Under the pieces are notes generated by a model. That model searched no databases, was not told where the DNA came from, and was given only the letters and a program-made list of their open reading frames with translations. Shown here piece by piece: positions 27,520-37,165 of a stretch of 64,000 bases of DNA. The translations under genes were made by a program, and so were the position numbers. The stretch is from Mycolicibacterium mucogenicum DSM 44124 (GTDB lineage: Bacteria > Actinomycetota > Actinomycetes > Mycobacteriales > Mycobacteriaceae): NCBI RefSeq assembly GCF_005670685.2, contig NZ_CP062008.1:4774001-4838000 (forward strand). Direction: 5' to 3'. Position 1 is the stretch's first letter. Every line of letters begins with the position of its first letter.

Positions 27520-28218
27520 ATGAGCACCGTCACCTACGCCGTGACCGATGCGGTTGCCACGATCACGCTGGACGACGGCAAGGTCAACGTCCTGAGCCCG
27601 ACGATGCAGGACAACATCAACGCCGCGCTGGACCAGGCCGAGCAGTCCGACGGCGTGAAGGCCGTCGTCATCGCCGGCAACAACCGGGTCCTCAGTGCCG
27701 GGTTCGACCTCGCCATCTTCGGTTCGGGAGATGCGGCGGCCGGGTTCGCCATGCTGCGCGGCGGCATCGAACTCAACCTCCGGCTGCTGCGCTTCCCGGT
27801 CCCCGTGGTGATCGCCGCGACCGGACACGCGATCGCGGGCGGCTCGTTCCTGCTGTGCTCGGGTGACCATCGGGTCGGCTCGCCCACGATGCGGTGCCAG
27901 GCCAACGAGGTGGCCATCGGCATGACGGTGCCGCAGTCGTGCATCGAAATCCTCCGGCTGCGCCTGACCAATTCGGCCTTCCAGCGGGCGGTCGGTCTGG
28001 CCGCGACGTTCACCGGCGAGGAAGCGCGGGCGGCCGGCTGGGTGGACGAGATCGTCGACCAGGAGCACGTGCTGAGTCGCGCCCAGGAGGTGGCCGCGGG
28101 ATTCGCCGCGACGCTTCACACCCAGCATCACCTGGCCAGCAAGCTCAAGGCCCGCGCCGGTGGACTGGCCGCGATCCAGGCCGGCATCGACGGCCTGGCC
28201 GCCGAGTTCGGCGGGTAA
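27520..28218 (+). CDS. echA3: Enoyl-CoA hydratase/isomerase family protein EchA3
   Basis: The product is 232 aa with the crotonase fold: VLSAGFDLAIF as the CoA-binding region and GHAIAGGSFLLCSGDHRVG as the oxyanion-hole region. The first catalytic glutamate expected after the GGG turn is missing (GGSFLLCSGD), while a Glu is retained in NEVAIGMTVP. It may therefore not be a standard hydratase. Location directly before recC matches Rv0632c. Confidence 0.85.
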   Translation: MSTVTYAVTDAVATITLDDGKVNVLSPTMQDNINAALDQAEQSDGVKAVVIAGNNRVLSAGFDLAIFGSGDAAAGFAMLRGGIELNLRLLRFPVPVVIAATGHAIAGGSFLLCSGDHRVGSPTMRCQANEVAIGMTVPQSCIEILRLRLTNSAFQRAVGLAATFTGEEARAAGWVDEIVDQEHVLSRAQEVAAGFAATLHTQHHLASKLKARAGGLAAIQAGIDGLAAEFGG

Positions 28219-28265
28219 CGCCACACATCGACAAGGCTGTCGGTACGCCGACCTAGGGTGGTCCG

Positions 28266-31200
28266 ATGGCGCTACATCTGCACCGAGCCGAAGACACCGG
28301 CGCGCTGGCCGCCGGGCTGGGTGCGCTGCTCGCCGAACCGCTGGCGGATCCGTTCGCGGCCGAGCTGGTCCTGGTGTCCGCCCGCGGCATGGAGCGCTGG
28401 CTCAGCCAGCAGCTGTCACATGCGCTCGGCCGCGGCACGGCGAACGACGGTGTGTGCGCGGGCATCGAATTCCGCTCCCCCACATCGCTTCTCGCCGAGA
28501 TCACCGGCACGGCGGACGACAACCCGTGGGAGCCCGACGCCCTGGTGTGGCCGCTGCTGGAAGTGCTCGACGATCTGGGCGTCGCCCAGCCCTGGGAGGG
28601 CACCCTCGCCGCGCACCTCGGCTACACCGAACTGGGCAATCCCGAGGAGACCCAGCTGCGGCAGGGTCGTCGCTACGCGGTGGCCCGGCGGCTGGCGGGC
28701 CTGTTCGACACCTACGCCAAAGCCCGGCCGGCGATGCTCACCGACTGGCTGGCGGGCGGCAGCTCCGACGGCGCGGGCGGCCGGCTGGACGACGATCTGC
28801 TGTGGCAGCCGCACCTGTGGCGGGCGACCGCGGAGCGCATCGCCGCCGATCCACCTCCGATACGGCAAGCGAAAACCGTTGCCCGGCTGATCGATTCACC
28901 ATCGGAGCTGCCTCCGCGGCTGTCCCTGTTCGGGCACACCCGGTTGCCGGCGGCAGATCTCGAACTGCTCGGGGCGTTGGCCACCCACCACGATCTGCAC
29001 CTGTGGCTGCCGCATCCCAGCGACCCGTTGTGGCAGGCGTTGTCCGATCTGCGCGGCCAGGAGCTCCGGCGCCAGGACACCAGCCGGTTGCGGGTGGGCC
29101 ACCCGCTGCTGCAGACGCTCGGCCGCGATCTACGGGAGCTGCAACGCGGCCTGCCCACCGCACAGTCCGATCAGTTCCACCCCCGCACCGGATTCGCGGA
29201 CACGCTGCTGGGCCGGCTGCAGTCCGACATCTCGGCCGACGAGGTACGGCCCGGCCCGCAGCGGCAGCTCGCGAAGGACGACCGGTCCGTGCAGATCCAT
29301 CGCTGTCACGGTGCGGCCCGGCAGATCGATGTGCTGCGTGATGTGCTGCTGGGCCTGCTCGACGACGACGAGACCCTGCAGCCGCGCGACATCCTGGTGA
29401 TGTGCCCCGACATCGAGACTTACGCACCACTGATCACCGCGGCGTTCGGGGCGGGCGAGCATGCCGACCTCGGTCACCCGGCCCAGAGCCTGCGGGTCCG
29501 GTTGGCCGACCGTGCGCTGACCCAGACCAATCCCCTGCTCGGGGTGCTGGCCGAGCTGCTCGACATCGCCGATGGCCGGGCCACCGCCAGTGCGGTGCTG
29601 AGCCTGGCGCACAGCGAGCCGGTGCGCCGGCGCTTCGCGTGGGGCGACGACGACCTCGTGGACCTCACCGAATGGGTTGGCGCAGCGGGCATTCGGTGGG
29701 GTTTCGACGCGGGGCACCGCACCCCGTACGCGCTGCAGCGGTACCCGCAGAACACCTGGCAGTTCGGGGTCGACCGGCTGCTCGTCGGCGCCGCGATGTC
29801 CGACGATTCGCAGGGCTGGCTGGGCACCGCGTTGCCGCTCGACGACGTCGACTCGAACCGCGTGGAATTGGCCGGCCGATTGGCGGAATACGTGCAGCGG
29901 CTGTGCGGTGTCGTCGACCGGCTCACCGGCGCGCAACCGCTGGACAGCTGGGTCGAGATCCTGCGCGACGGCATCGCGCAGCTCACGCGCGTCGGCCCCG
30001 ACGAGCAGTGGCAGCAGGCGCAACTCGACCGCGAACTGGCGAAAGTGTTGACCCACGCGGGTTCTCGGTCCGGCACGACGCTGCGGTTGCCCGATGTCCG
30101 GTCCCTGCTGCGCCGGCAGCTGGCCGGCCGCCCGACGCGCGCCAACTTCCGCACCGGCACGCTGACGGTGTGCACCATGGTCCCGATGCGCTCGGTGCCG
30201 CATCGCGTGGTGTGCCTGGTCGGGCTCGATGACGGCGTCTTCCCGCGCACCAACATCGCCGACGGTGACGACGTCCTGGCCCGTCGCCCGCTCACCGGTG
30301 AACGCGACATCCGTTCGGAGGACCGGCAGTTGCTGCTCGATGCCATCTGCTCGGCCACCGACACGTTGGTCATCACCTACACCGGCACCGACGAACACTC
30401 CGGTGAGCACCGGCCACCCGCAGTTCCGGTGCAGGAGCTGCTCGACGCGCTGGACCGGACCACGACCGAGCCTGTCCGGGACCGCATCGTGTGCGACCAC
30501 CCGTTGCAGCCCTTCGACATCCGCACCGTCGCGCGTGATCGGCTGGTGCCCGACCGACCGTTCACGTACGACCCGGCGGCGCTGCGCGGGGCGAGGGCCG
30601 TCCTCGGCGAGCGCCGGCCGAAGCCGCGGCTCATCGACGGTCCGCTGGACGAATCGCCGTGCGGTGATGTCGAACTCGCCGAACTGCTGAGGTTTTTCGC
30701 GAACCCGGTGAAGGGGTTCTTCCGGGCGCTGGACTACACGCTGCCGTGGGACGCCGACGAATTGTCCGATGCCATCCCGGTCGCGATCGACGGCCTCGGC
30801 AAGTGGGCGGTCGGGGAACGCATGCTCGACGACCTGAAGATCGGCCGGGATCCCGACTTCGTCATCGGCGCGGAGTGGCGGCGCGGCACACTGCCGCCGG
30901 GCCGGCTCGGCTGGCGTCAGGCCAACGAAATCCGCGGTGAGGCACTCGAACTGGCGACCGCGGCCCGATCGCTGCAGCGGGGCGAGGCGAGCGCGCTGGA
31001 CATCGACGTCGACCTCGGTCAGGGCCGCAGACTCACCGGCACCGCCGCGCCGCTCTGGCAGGACCGCACCGTGACGGTCACCTATTCGAAGCTGGGCGCC
31101 AAGCATCGGCTGCAGGCCTGGGTCACCCTGGTGGCGCTGGCGGCGGGTGCACCGGAGCGCGAGTGGGAGTCGTACTGCATCGGGCGCGGCCCGCGCGGGG

Positions 31201-31559
31201 GCGTGCACGCCATGGGGTATCGGCCTCCGGAGCAACCACTTTCGGTGCTGCGGGACCTGGTCGCGATCTACGACGCGGGCCGCCGCGAACCGCTGCCCCT
31301 GCCCTTGAAGACGTCGCTGGAATGGGCGCGGGCGCGCCTGTTCGACGACCCGGTGCCGGAGCGGGGCGCCGAGTCGGAATGGCGGTTCGAGAAGGACGGC
31401 GCCGAATATGTGGAGGTCTGGGGGCCGGGCGCGCCATTGCACGTGTTGCTCGACCCGCCGCGGCCCGACGATGTTGCCGTCCGCGGCGAGACCACGCGCC
31501 TCGGCGCCTACGCGTCCCGGTTGTGGCAGCCGCTGCTCGACGCGGAACGGCGGATCTGA
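28266..31559 (+). CDS. recC: Exodeoxyribonuclease V gamma subunit RecC
   Basis: The product is 1097 aa, the size of mycobacterial RecC. It shows the N-terminal helicase-like tract LVSARGMERWLSQQLSHALG, FRSPTSLLAEI, MVPMRSVPHRVVCLVGLDDGVFPR and the C-terminal region with RFFANPVKGFFRALDYTLP. RecC scaffolds the RecBCD complex, splits the DNA strands and scans for Chi-like sites. Its stop overlaps the recB start by one base. In mycobacteria RecBCD is reported to act mainly in single-strand annealing, with AdnAB resecting for homologous recombination. Confidence 0.95.
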   Translation: MALHLHRAEDTGALAAGLGALLAEPLADPFAAELVLVSARGMERWLSQQLSHALGRGTANDGVCAGIEFRSPTSLLAEITGTADDNPWEPDALVWPLLEVLDDLGVAQPWEGTLAAHLGYTELGNPEETQLRQGRRYAVARRLAGLFDTYAKARPAMLTDWLAGGSSDGAGGRLDDDLLWQPHLWRATAERIAADPPPIRQAKTVARLIDSPSELPPRLSLFGHTRLPAADLELLGALATHHDLHLWLPHPSDPLWQALSDLRGQELRRQDTSRLRVGHPLLQTLGRDLRELQRGLPTAQSDQFHPRTGFADTLLGRLQSDISADEVRPGPQRQLAKDDRSVQIHRCHGAARQIDVLRDVLLGLLDDDETLQPRDILVMCPDIETYAPLITAAFGAGEHADLGHPAQSLRVRLADRALTQTNPLLGVLAELLDIADGRATASAVLSLAHSEPVRRRFAWGDDDLVDLTEWVGAAGIRWGFDAGHRTPYALQRYPQNTWQFGVDRLLVGAAMSDDSQGWLGTALPLDDVDSNRVELAGRLAEYVQRLCGVVDRLTGAQPLDSWVEILRDGIAQLTRVGPDEQWQQAQLDRELAKVLTHAGSRSGTTLRLPDVRSLLRRQLAGRPTRANFRTGTLTVCTMVPMRSVPHRVVCLVGLDDGVFPRTNIADGDDVLARRPLTGERDIRSEDRQLLLDAICSATDTLVITYTGTDEHSGEHRPPAVPVQELLDALDRTTTEPVRDRIVCDHPLQPFDIRTVARDRLVPDRPFTYDPAALRGARAVLGERRPKPRLIDGPLDESPCGDVELAELLRFFANPVKGFFRALDYTLPWDADELSDAIPVAIDGLGKWAVGERMLDDLKIGRDPDFVIGAEWRRGTLPPGRLGWRQANEIRGEALELATAARSLQRGEASALDIDVDLGQGRRLTGTAAPLWQDRTVTVTYSKLGAKHRLQAWVTLVALAAGAPEREWESYCIGRGPRGGVHAMGYRPPEQPLSVLRDLVAIYDAGRREPLPLPLKTSLEWARARLFDDPVPERGAESEWRFEKDGAEYVEVWGPGAPLHVLLDPPRPDDVAVRGETTRLGAYASRLWQPLLDAERRI

Positions 31560-34500
31560 TGGACGCGTTCGATCTGCTCGGCCCGCTGCCGGAACCGAAG
31601 ACGACGACGGTGCTGGAGGCCAGCGCCGGCACCGGCAAGACCTATGCCCTCGCCGGCCTGGTGACGCGGTACATCGCCGAGGGCGCGGCGACCCTGGACC
31701 AGATGCTGCTGATCACCTTCAGCCGGGCAGCCACCCGGGAACTGCGCGAACGGGTGCGGGCGCAGTTGGTGAAGACCGTTGCCGCGCTGGACGACCCGTC
31801 GGAGGATGACGACGACCTGATCCGTCACCTCGCGGCCGCGCCGCCCGACGAACTGGTGCTGCGCCGGGCCCGGCTGCGTGACGCGCTGTCGGATTTCGAC
31901 GCCGCGACCATCGCCACCACGCACGAGTTCTGCGGGCTGGTGCTGCGTTCGCTCGGCATCGCCGGCGACACCGATTCGGGCGCCCAGCTGGTGGAGAGCC
32001 TCGACGATCTGGTGGGCGAGATCGTCTCGGACCTGTACCTGACGACCTACGGTGACCAGCGCGACGAGCCCGCGCTGAGCTTCAACGATGCGCTCGATCT
32101 GGCCAAACGGGTTGTCGGCGATCCGGGCGCGCAGTTGCGGCCCGAGACCGCCGATCCCGACAGCGTTGCGGCGCAACGCCTGTCGTTCGCGCGGGCGGTG
32201 CTCGAGGAACTCGAACGCCGCAAGCGCCGGCTGGGGGTGCTGAGCTTCGACGACCTGCTGAGCCGGCTCGCCGCCGCTCTGGAGGAGCCCGACGCGCCGG
32301 CCCGCGACCGGATGCGGCGGCGCTGGCCGATCGTCATGGTCGACGAGTTCCAGGACACCGATCCGGTGCAGTGGCAGGTGATCTCGCGGGCCTTCGTCGG
32401 GCACAGCGCCGTCGTGCTGATCGGCGACCCCAAACAGGCCATCTACGCGTTCCGGGGCGGCGACATCGTCACCTATCTGGATGCCGCGCGCAGCGCCGAC
32501 CAGCGGCTGACGCTGGCCGAGAACTGGCGCAGCGACAAGGTTCTGGTGGACCGGCTGCAGACCGTGCTCAAGGGTGCGGCCCTCGGTGACGACGACATCG
32601 TGGTGCATCCCGTCGAGGCACGTACCGACCGTCACCGGCTCACGGGAGCGCCGCGCAACGACCCGTTCCGGCTGCGGGTCGTCGCGCGCACGGAGTTCGG
32701 GACGCCGCAGCGCCGCATGGTCCCGATCGGGGCGTTGCGGCCGTACATCGCCAAGGATCTCGCCGCCGACATCTCGGTGCTGCTGGCCAGTGGCGCGCAG
32801 TTCGACGGCCGGCCCCTCACCGCCGGTGATATCGCGGTGATCGTCGACAGCGGCCTGGACGCCGTCCCGTGCCGGGATGCGTTGCTGGACTTGGGCATTC
32901 CGGTGGTGTACTCGGGCGACACCGACGTGTTCGCCTCGACCGCGGCGGCGGAGTGGCTGCGCCTGCTCGATGCCTTCGACACCCCCAACCGCAGTGGCGT
33001 GGTGCGGGCCGCCGCGACCACCATGTTCTTCGGTCACCGCGCGGCCGATCTGGCCGCCGGCGGCGACCAGCTGACCGACCAGATCACCACCATCATCCGG
33101 CAGTGGGCCGGCCTGGCCCGGGACCGGGGCATCGCGGCGGTGTTCGAGGCGGCGGTGTCGCTGGGCCTGCCCGAGCGGGTACTCGGATACCGCGGCGGCG
33201 AACGGCACATGACCGACCTGGCGCACGTCAGCCAGCTCCTGCACGAAACCGCCCATCGCGAGCGTCATCACCTGCCCGCCCTGCGGGATTGGCTGCGACG
33301 GCAGATCAAGGACCGCGGCGGCCCGGCCGAACGCAACCGCCGGCTGGACAGCGACGCCGCGGCGGTGCAGATCATGACAGTGTGGCGCAGCAAGGGGCTG
33401 CAGTTCCCCGTCGTGTATCTGCCGTTCGGGTTCAACCGGTTCGTCAAGGCCGACACGGTGCTGCGGTTCCACGACGCGGACGGCACGCGGTGCCTGCATG
33501 TCGGTGGCGCCGGCGCCACGGACCGGGCCGCGGCCGAGCAGGCGGGCCTGGCCGAGACCGCCGGCGACAACGTCCGGCTGACCTACGTCGCCCTCACCCG
33601 GGCCCAGTCACAGGTGGTGGCATGGTGGGCGCCGTCGCGGGACGAACAGAACGGTGGCCTGTCGCGGCTGCTGCGGGGCCGCCGGCCCGGTGCCACCGCG
33701 GTACCGGACTGCGTTGTCCCGCAGACACTTTCCGACGACGACGCGATGGCGTGCTTCACCGCGTGGGAGCACGCGGGCGGTCCGGTGGTCGAGGCGGCCG
33801 AGCCCGTAGCACCGATGTCGCCGCCGGCGCCGGAAGCCCCGGTGGACCTGGACGTACGGCACTTCCACCGCAGCATCGACACCCATTGGCGGCGGACGTC
33901 GTACTCGGCGCTGGTGCGCGTCGTGCACGACGACGGGCAGGCGGTGACCAGCGAGCCGGACACCGCGCTGCGGGACGACGAGTCGGCCGACGTCGTCCCC
34001 GAGGCGCCGCCGCCATTGGCCGGCGACCTGCCGTCACCGATGGCACACCTGCCCGCCGGCGCCGCCTTCGGCTCGTTGGTGCATGCCGTACTGGAGCGTG
34101 CCGACCCGCTGTCCGGAGATCTGACGGCCGAACTGGCGGCCCGCATCGATGAGCAGGCGGGTTTGTGGAACGTCGAGGTGCCCACGGCGGAACTGGCGTC
34201 GGCCCTGGTGCCGATGCACGACACGCCGCTCGGCCCGTTGGCGCCGGGCCTGACGCTGCGGCAGATCGGGCTGCGAGACCGGTTGCGGGAACTGGATTTC
34301 GAGATGCCGCTGGGCGGCGGCCAGGATCGGGCCGACGCCGCGCGGGACATCCGGCTCGGCGACGTCGGCTTGCTGGTGAGCGAGCTGCTGCCGGCCTCGG
34401 ATCCGTTGTCGGCCTACGGCGCGCGGCTGCAGGCCGAACCGCTCGGGCACCAGCGGTTGCACGGCTACCTGTCGGGTTCCATCGACGCGGTGCTGCGCAT

Positions 34501-34867
34501 CCCGGATGAAAGCGGACACAAGTACGTGGTGGTGGACTACAAGACCAACCGGCTGGGCGACTTCGGCACGGAGAACACCGCCGCGGACTACACGGCGCCC
34601 CGGCTCGCCGAGGCCATGATGCATTCCGACTACCCGTTGCAGGCGTTGCTGTATTCGGTTGTGCTGCATCGGTTCCTGCGGTGGCGATTACCCGATTACG
34701 AGCCGGCCCGGCATCTGGGCGGCGTGGCCTATCTGTTCGTCCGGGGCATGTGCGGCGCGGCGACCCCCGTCGTCGACGGTCACCCGTGCGGTGTGTTCAG
34801 CTGGCAGCCCCCGGTCGAGCTGGTGAGCCGGCTGTCCGACCTGTTGGACCGGGGGACGGCAGCATGA
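31559..34867 (+). CDS. recB: Exodeoxyribonuclease V beta subunit RecB (helicase-nuclease)
   Basis: The product is 1102 aa from ATG 31559. The helicase part has Walker A ASAGTGKT at residues 21-28, Walker B VDEFQDTDPVQW, GDPKQAIYAFRGGDI and LTYVALTRAQSQ. The C-terminal nuclease shows VVVDYKTNRLGDF (near residue 990) and the downstream YPLQALLYS, so both activities look intact. RecB is the 3'-5' motor and the only nuclease of RecBCD. A longer frame from 31163 lies inside recC and is not real. Confidence 0.96.
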   Translation: MDAFDLLGPLPEPKTTTVLEASAGTGKTYALAGLVTRYIAEGAATLDQMLLITFSRAATRELRERVRAQLVKTVAALDDPSEDDDDLIRHLAAAPPDELVLRRARLRDALSDFDAATIATTHEFCGLVLRSLGIAGDTDSGAQLVESLDDLVGEIVSDLYLTTYGDQRDEPALSFNDALDLAKRVVGDPGAQLRPETADPDSVAAQRLSFARAVLEELERRKRRLGVLSFDDLLSRLAAALEEPDAPARDRMRRRWPIVMVDEFQDTDPVQWQVISRAFVGHSAVVLIGDPKQAIYAFRGGDIVTYLDAARSADQRLTLAENWRSDKVLVDRLQTVLKGAALGDDDIVVHPVEARTDRHRLTGAPRNDPFRLRVVARTEFGTPQRRMVPIGALRPYIAKDLAADISVLLASGAQFDGRPLTAGDIAVIVDSGLDAVPCRDALLDLGIPVVYSGDTDVFASTAAAEWLRLLDAFDTPNRSGVVRAAATTMFFGHRAADLAAGGDQLTDQITTIIRQWAGLARDRGIAAVFEAAVSLGLPERVLGYRGGERHMTDLAHVSQLLHETAHRERHHLPALRDWLRRQIKDRGGPAERNRRLDSDAAAVQIMTVWRSKGLQFPVVYLPFGFNRFVKADTVLRFHDADGTRCLHVGGAGATDRAAAEQAGLAETAGDNVRLTYVALTRAQSQVVAWWAPSRDEQNGGLSRLLRGRRPGATAVPDCVVPQTLSDDDAMACFTAWEHAGGPVVEAAEPVAPMSPPAPEAPVDLDVRHFHRSIDTHWRRTSYSALVRVVHDDGQAVTSEPDTALRDDESADVVPEAPPPLAGDLPSPMAHLPAGAAFGSLVHAVLERADPLSGDLTAELAARIDEQAGLWNVEVPTAELASALVPMHDTPLGPLAPGLTLRQIGLRDRLRELDFEMPLGGGQDRADAARDIRLGDVGLLVSELLPASDPLSAYGARLQAEPLGHQRLHGYLSGSIDAVLRIPDESGHKYVVVDYKTNRLGDFGTENTAADYTAPRLAEAMMHSDYPLQALLYSVVLHRFLRWRLPDYEPARHLGGVAYLFVRGMCGAATPVVDGHPCGVFSWQPPVELVSRLSDLLDRGTAA

Positions 34868-36615
34868 CGGCACCACTGGAGGCAACACCGGACCGGCTGC
34901 CCGACCCCATGGACTGGCGGCAGGTGCCCGCGGCCACCGGGCTGCTCGCGACGTTCAACGCCGCAGGCGTGCTGAACGCCGCCGATGTGCATGTGGCCCA
35001 GCGGTGTTGCGCGCTGGCCGAGGAGACGGGCGACGTCGTCGCCCTCGCCGTCGGGCTGGCGGTCCGGGCGTTGCGGGAAGGCTCGGTGTGCGTCGACCTC
35101 ACGACCGTCGCCGACGACATCGGCGGTGACCTGCCGTGGCCGGCGCCCGCCGAACTGATGGCCGCCGTCGCGGGTAGTCCGTTGACCGGCACGGCCATCC
35201 GGCTGGACCACGAGCGGTTGCTGTACCTGGACCGCTACTGGCGCGAAGAACAGCAGGTGTGCACCGACCTGCTGGCGCTGTCGGCGCAACCGTCGCAGCC
35301 GGTCAGCGACGCCGCCCTTGAACGGCTTTTCCCACCACCGGGTTTCGCCGAGCAGCGGGCCGCCGCACAGCTGGCGCTGACGCAGCCGGTGACGGTGCTG
35401 ACCGGTGGCCCCGGCACGGGCAAGACGACGACCGTGGCGCGGCTACTCGCGCTGCTGGCGCAGGCCGCGCACCCGGGCCGGCTGCGGATCGCGCTCGCGG
35501 CGCCGACCGGAAAAGCTGCCGCCCGGCTGCAGGAGGCCGTCTCGGCCGAGGTGGCCAAACTCGAGACCGCGGACCGGGATCGGCTCAGCGGGCTGCGGGC
35601 CGTCACGCTGCACCGGTTGCTCGGCGGGCGTCCCGACAGCGCCTCGCGGTTCAAGCACCATCGCGGCAACCGGTTGCCGCACGACGTCGTCGTCGTCGAC
35701 GAGACCTCCATGGTGTCGCTGACACTCATGGCCCGGTTGCTCGAAGCCGTTCGGCCCGACACCCGGCTGCTGCTGGTCGGCGACCCCGACCAGTTGACCT
35801 CGGTGCAGGCGGGTGCCGTGCTGGCCGATCTGGTCGACGGCCTCACCGACCACCCGTCCATCCGGATCGCCGCACTGCACACCACGCACCGGTTCGGGGC
35901 GGCGATCGGCGGTCTGGCCGAAGCGATCCGGTCCGGTGACGCCGACCAGGTGCTCGCCCTCCTGCGGGCCGGCGATGCGGCGATCGAGTTCATCGAGGAT
36001 GCCGAGCCGGCCGCGGCGCTGCGCCCCGTTCTGGTGGGCCACGCGCTGAAAGTGCGCGCCTGCGCGTTGCTGGGTGCCGGGGCCGACGGCCTCGCGGCCA
36101 TGGACGAACACCGCCTGCTGTGCGCGCACCGCGACGGACCCTACGGGGTGCGGCACTGGAATCGTCAGGTGGAGCGCTGGATCACCGACGAGACGGGGCA
36201 GGCCACGTGGTCGCCGTGGTACCCCGGCCGTCCGCTGCTGGTGACGGCCAACGACTACGCGCTGGGCATCTACAACGGCGACACCGGCCTGGTCGCCGCC
36301 GGGCCGGACGGTGTTCAGGTGTACATCGCGGGTGCGACTGCGACGCAACAGTTCTCATCGAGTCGGATCACCGATGTCGAGACGATGTATGCGCTGACCA
36401 TCCACAAGAGCCAGGGCTCGCAGGCCGACGAGGTGACGGTGATCCTGCCGCCCGCCGACTCCCGGTTGCTGACGCGCGAGCTGTTCTACACCGCGGTCAC
36501 GCGCGCGAAGAAGAAGGTGCGCATCGTCGGGTCGGCCGACGAGGTGCGGGCCGCGGTGCAGCGGCAGGCGCTGCGCGCGTCGGGCCTGCGGGACCGGCTA
36601 CGGGCCAGTACCTAG
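34864..36615 (+). CDS. recD: Exodeoxyribonuclease V alpha subunit RecD
   Basis: The product is 583 aa. Walker A GGPGTGKTTT lies near residue 180 and the Walker B-type VVVDETSM after it, then LLLVGDPDQLTSVQAG. The C-terminal superfamily 1B motifs include ALTIHKSQGSQADEV and FYTAVTRAKKKVRIVG. RecD is the 5'-3' helicase of RecBCD. Its start overlaps the recB stop (ATGA). Its stop overlaps that of the convergent AhpD-like gene by four bases (CTAG). Confidence 0.96.
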   Translation: MTAPLEATPDRLPDPMDWRQVPAATGLLATFNAAGVLNAADVHVAQRCCALAEETGDVVALAVGLAVRALREGSVCVDLTTVADDIGGDLPWPAPAELMAAVAGSPLTGTAIRLDHERLLYLDRYWREEQQVCTDLLALSAQPSQPVSDAALERLFPPPGFAEQRAAAQLALTQPVTVLTGGPGTGKTTTVARLLALLAQAAHPGRLRIALAAPTGKAAARLQEAVSAEVAKLETADRDRLSGLRAVTLHRLLGGRPDSASRFKHHRGNRLPHDVVVVDETSMVSLTLMARLLEAVRPDTRLLLVGDPDQLTSVQAGAVLADLVDGLTDHPSIRIAALHTTHRFGAAIGGLAEAIRSGDADQVLALLRAGDAAIEFIEDAEPAAALRPVLVGHALKVRACALLGAGADGLAAMDEHRLLCAHRDGPYGVRHWNRQVERWITDETGQATWSPWYPGRPLLVTANDYALGIYNGDTGLVAAGPDGVQVYIAGATATQQFSSSRITDVETMYALTIHKSQGSQADEVTVILPPADSRLLTRELFYTAVTRAKKKVRIVGSADEVRAAVQRQALRASGLRDRLRAST

Positions 36616-37082
36616 GGCCGCACCGGGTGCCGACTCAGGATCGACACCCGGTTGAAGGCGTTGATCGCGGTCGCGACCCAGATCACCGCGGAGATCTCGT
36701 CGTCGTTCAGTACCGCTCGTGCCCTTGCGTATTCGCGTTCGGCGGTGTCGTGGTCGGGCAGCGTCGTGGTGATCTCGGCCAGCCGCAGCGCGGCGCGTTC
36801 CTGCGCGGAGAACAGCTCGGTGTCCCGCCAGGCGCGCAGCGTCGCCAGCTGTTTGTCGGTGACGCCGGCCTTTACCGCGCGGCGGTGATGGACCTCCAGA
36901 CACGACGGGCAGCCATTGATCAGCGAGACGCGGGTGTTGATCAGCTCCACCAGCGCCGGCGGCAGCCCGGCCTCGGCGGCGGTCTTGGTGACCGCGGTCG
37001 CGACCGCCACCAGCGCCCGGTAGGCGTGGGGCGACTGCTTGTCGATGTGCACGTGCGCGGGGCCCGGTTCGGTGGTGTCCAT
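36612..37082 (-). CDS. AhpD-like carboxymuconolactone decarboxylase-family protein
   Basis: The product is 156 aa. The AhpD-type redox motif is present in NGCPSCLEVHHRRAVKAG, with the CxxC and the following His. This fold often gives thiol-dependent peroxidase activity. The N-terminal LPPALVELINTRVSLINGC and late AVIWVATAINAFNRV are family-like. No AhpC partner is seen here. Convergent with recD, with a 4-bp stop overlap. Confidence 0.86.
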   Translation of the reverse strand: MDTTEPGPAHVHIDKQSPHAYRALVAVATAVTKTAAEAGLPPALVELINTRVSLINGCPSCLEVHHRRAVKAGVTDKQLATLRAWRDTELFSAQERAALRLAEITTTLPDHDTAEREYARARAVLNDDEISAVIWVATAINAFNRVSILSRHPVRP

Positions 37083-37165
37083 CGCCTACTTTCAGATCGT
37101 GGCCAGGACGGCGCGGGTATGGTCTGAGCGAACGCGACGATGGTACGCAGCCGGGAAGGCGAATC

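Noticed and set aside
29130..31442. 770-codon minus-strand frame opposite recC
   Set aside because: RecC is complete and in operon with recB and recD; the opposite frame has no recognisable domain.
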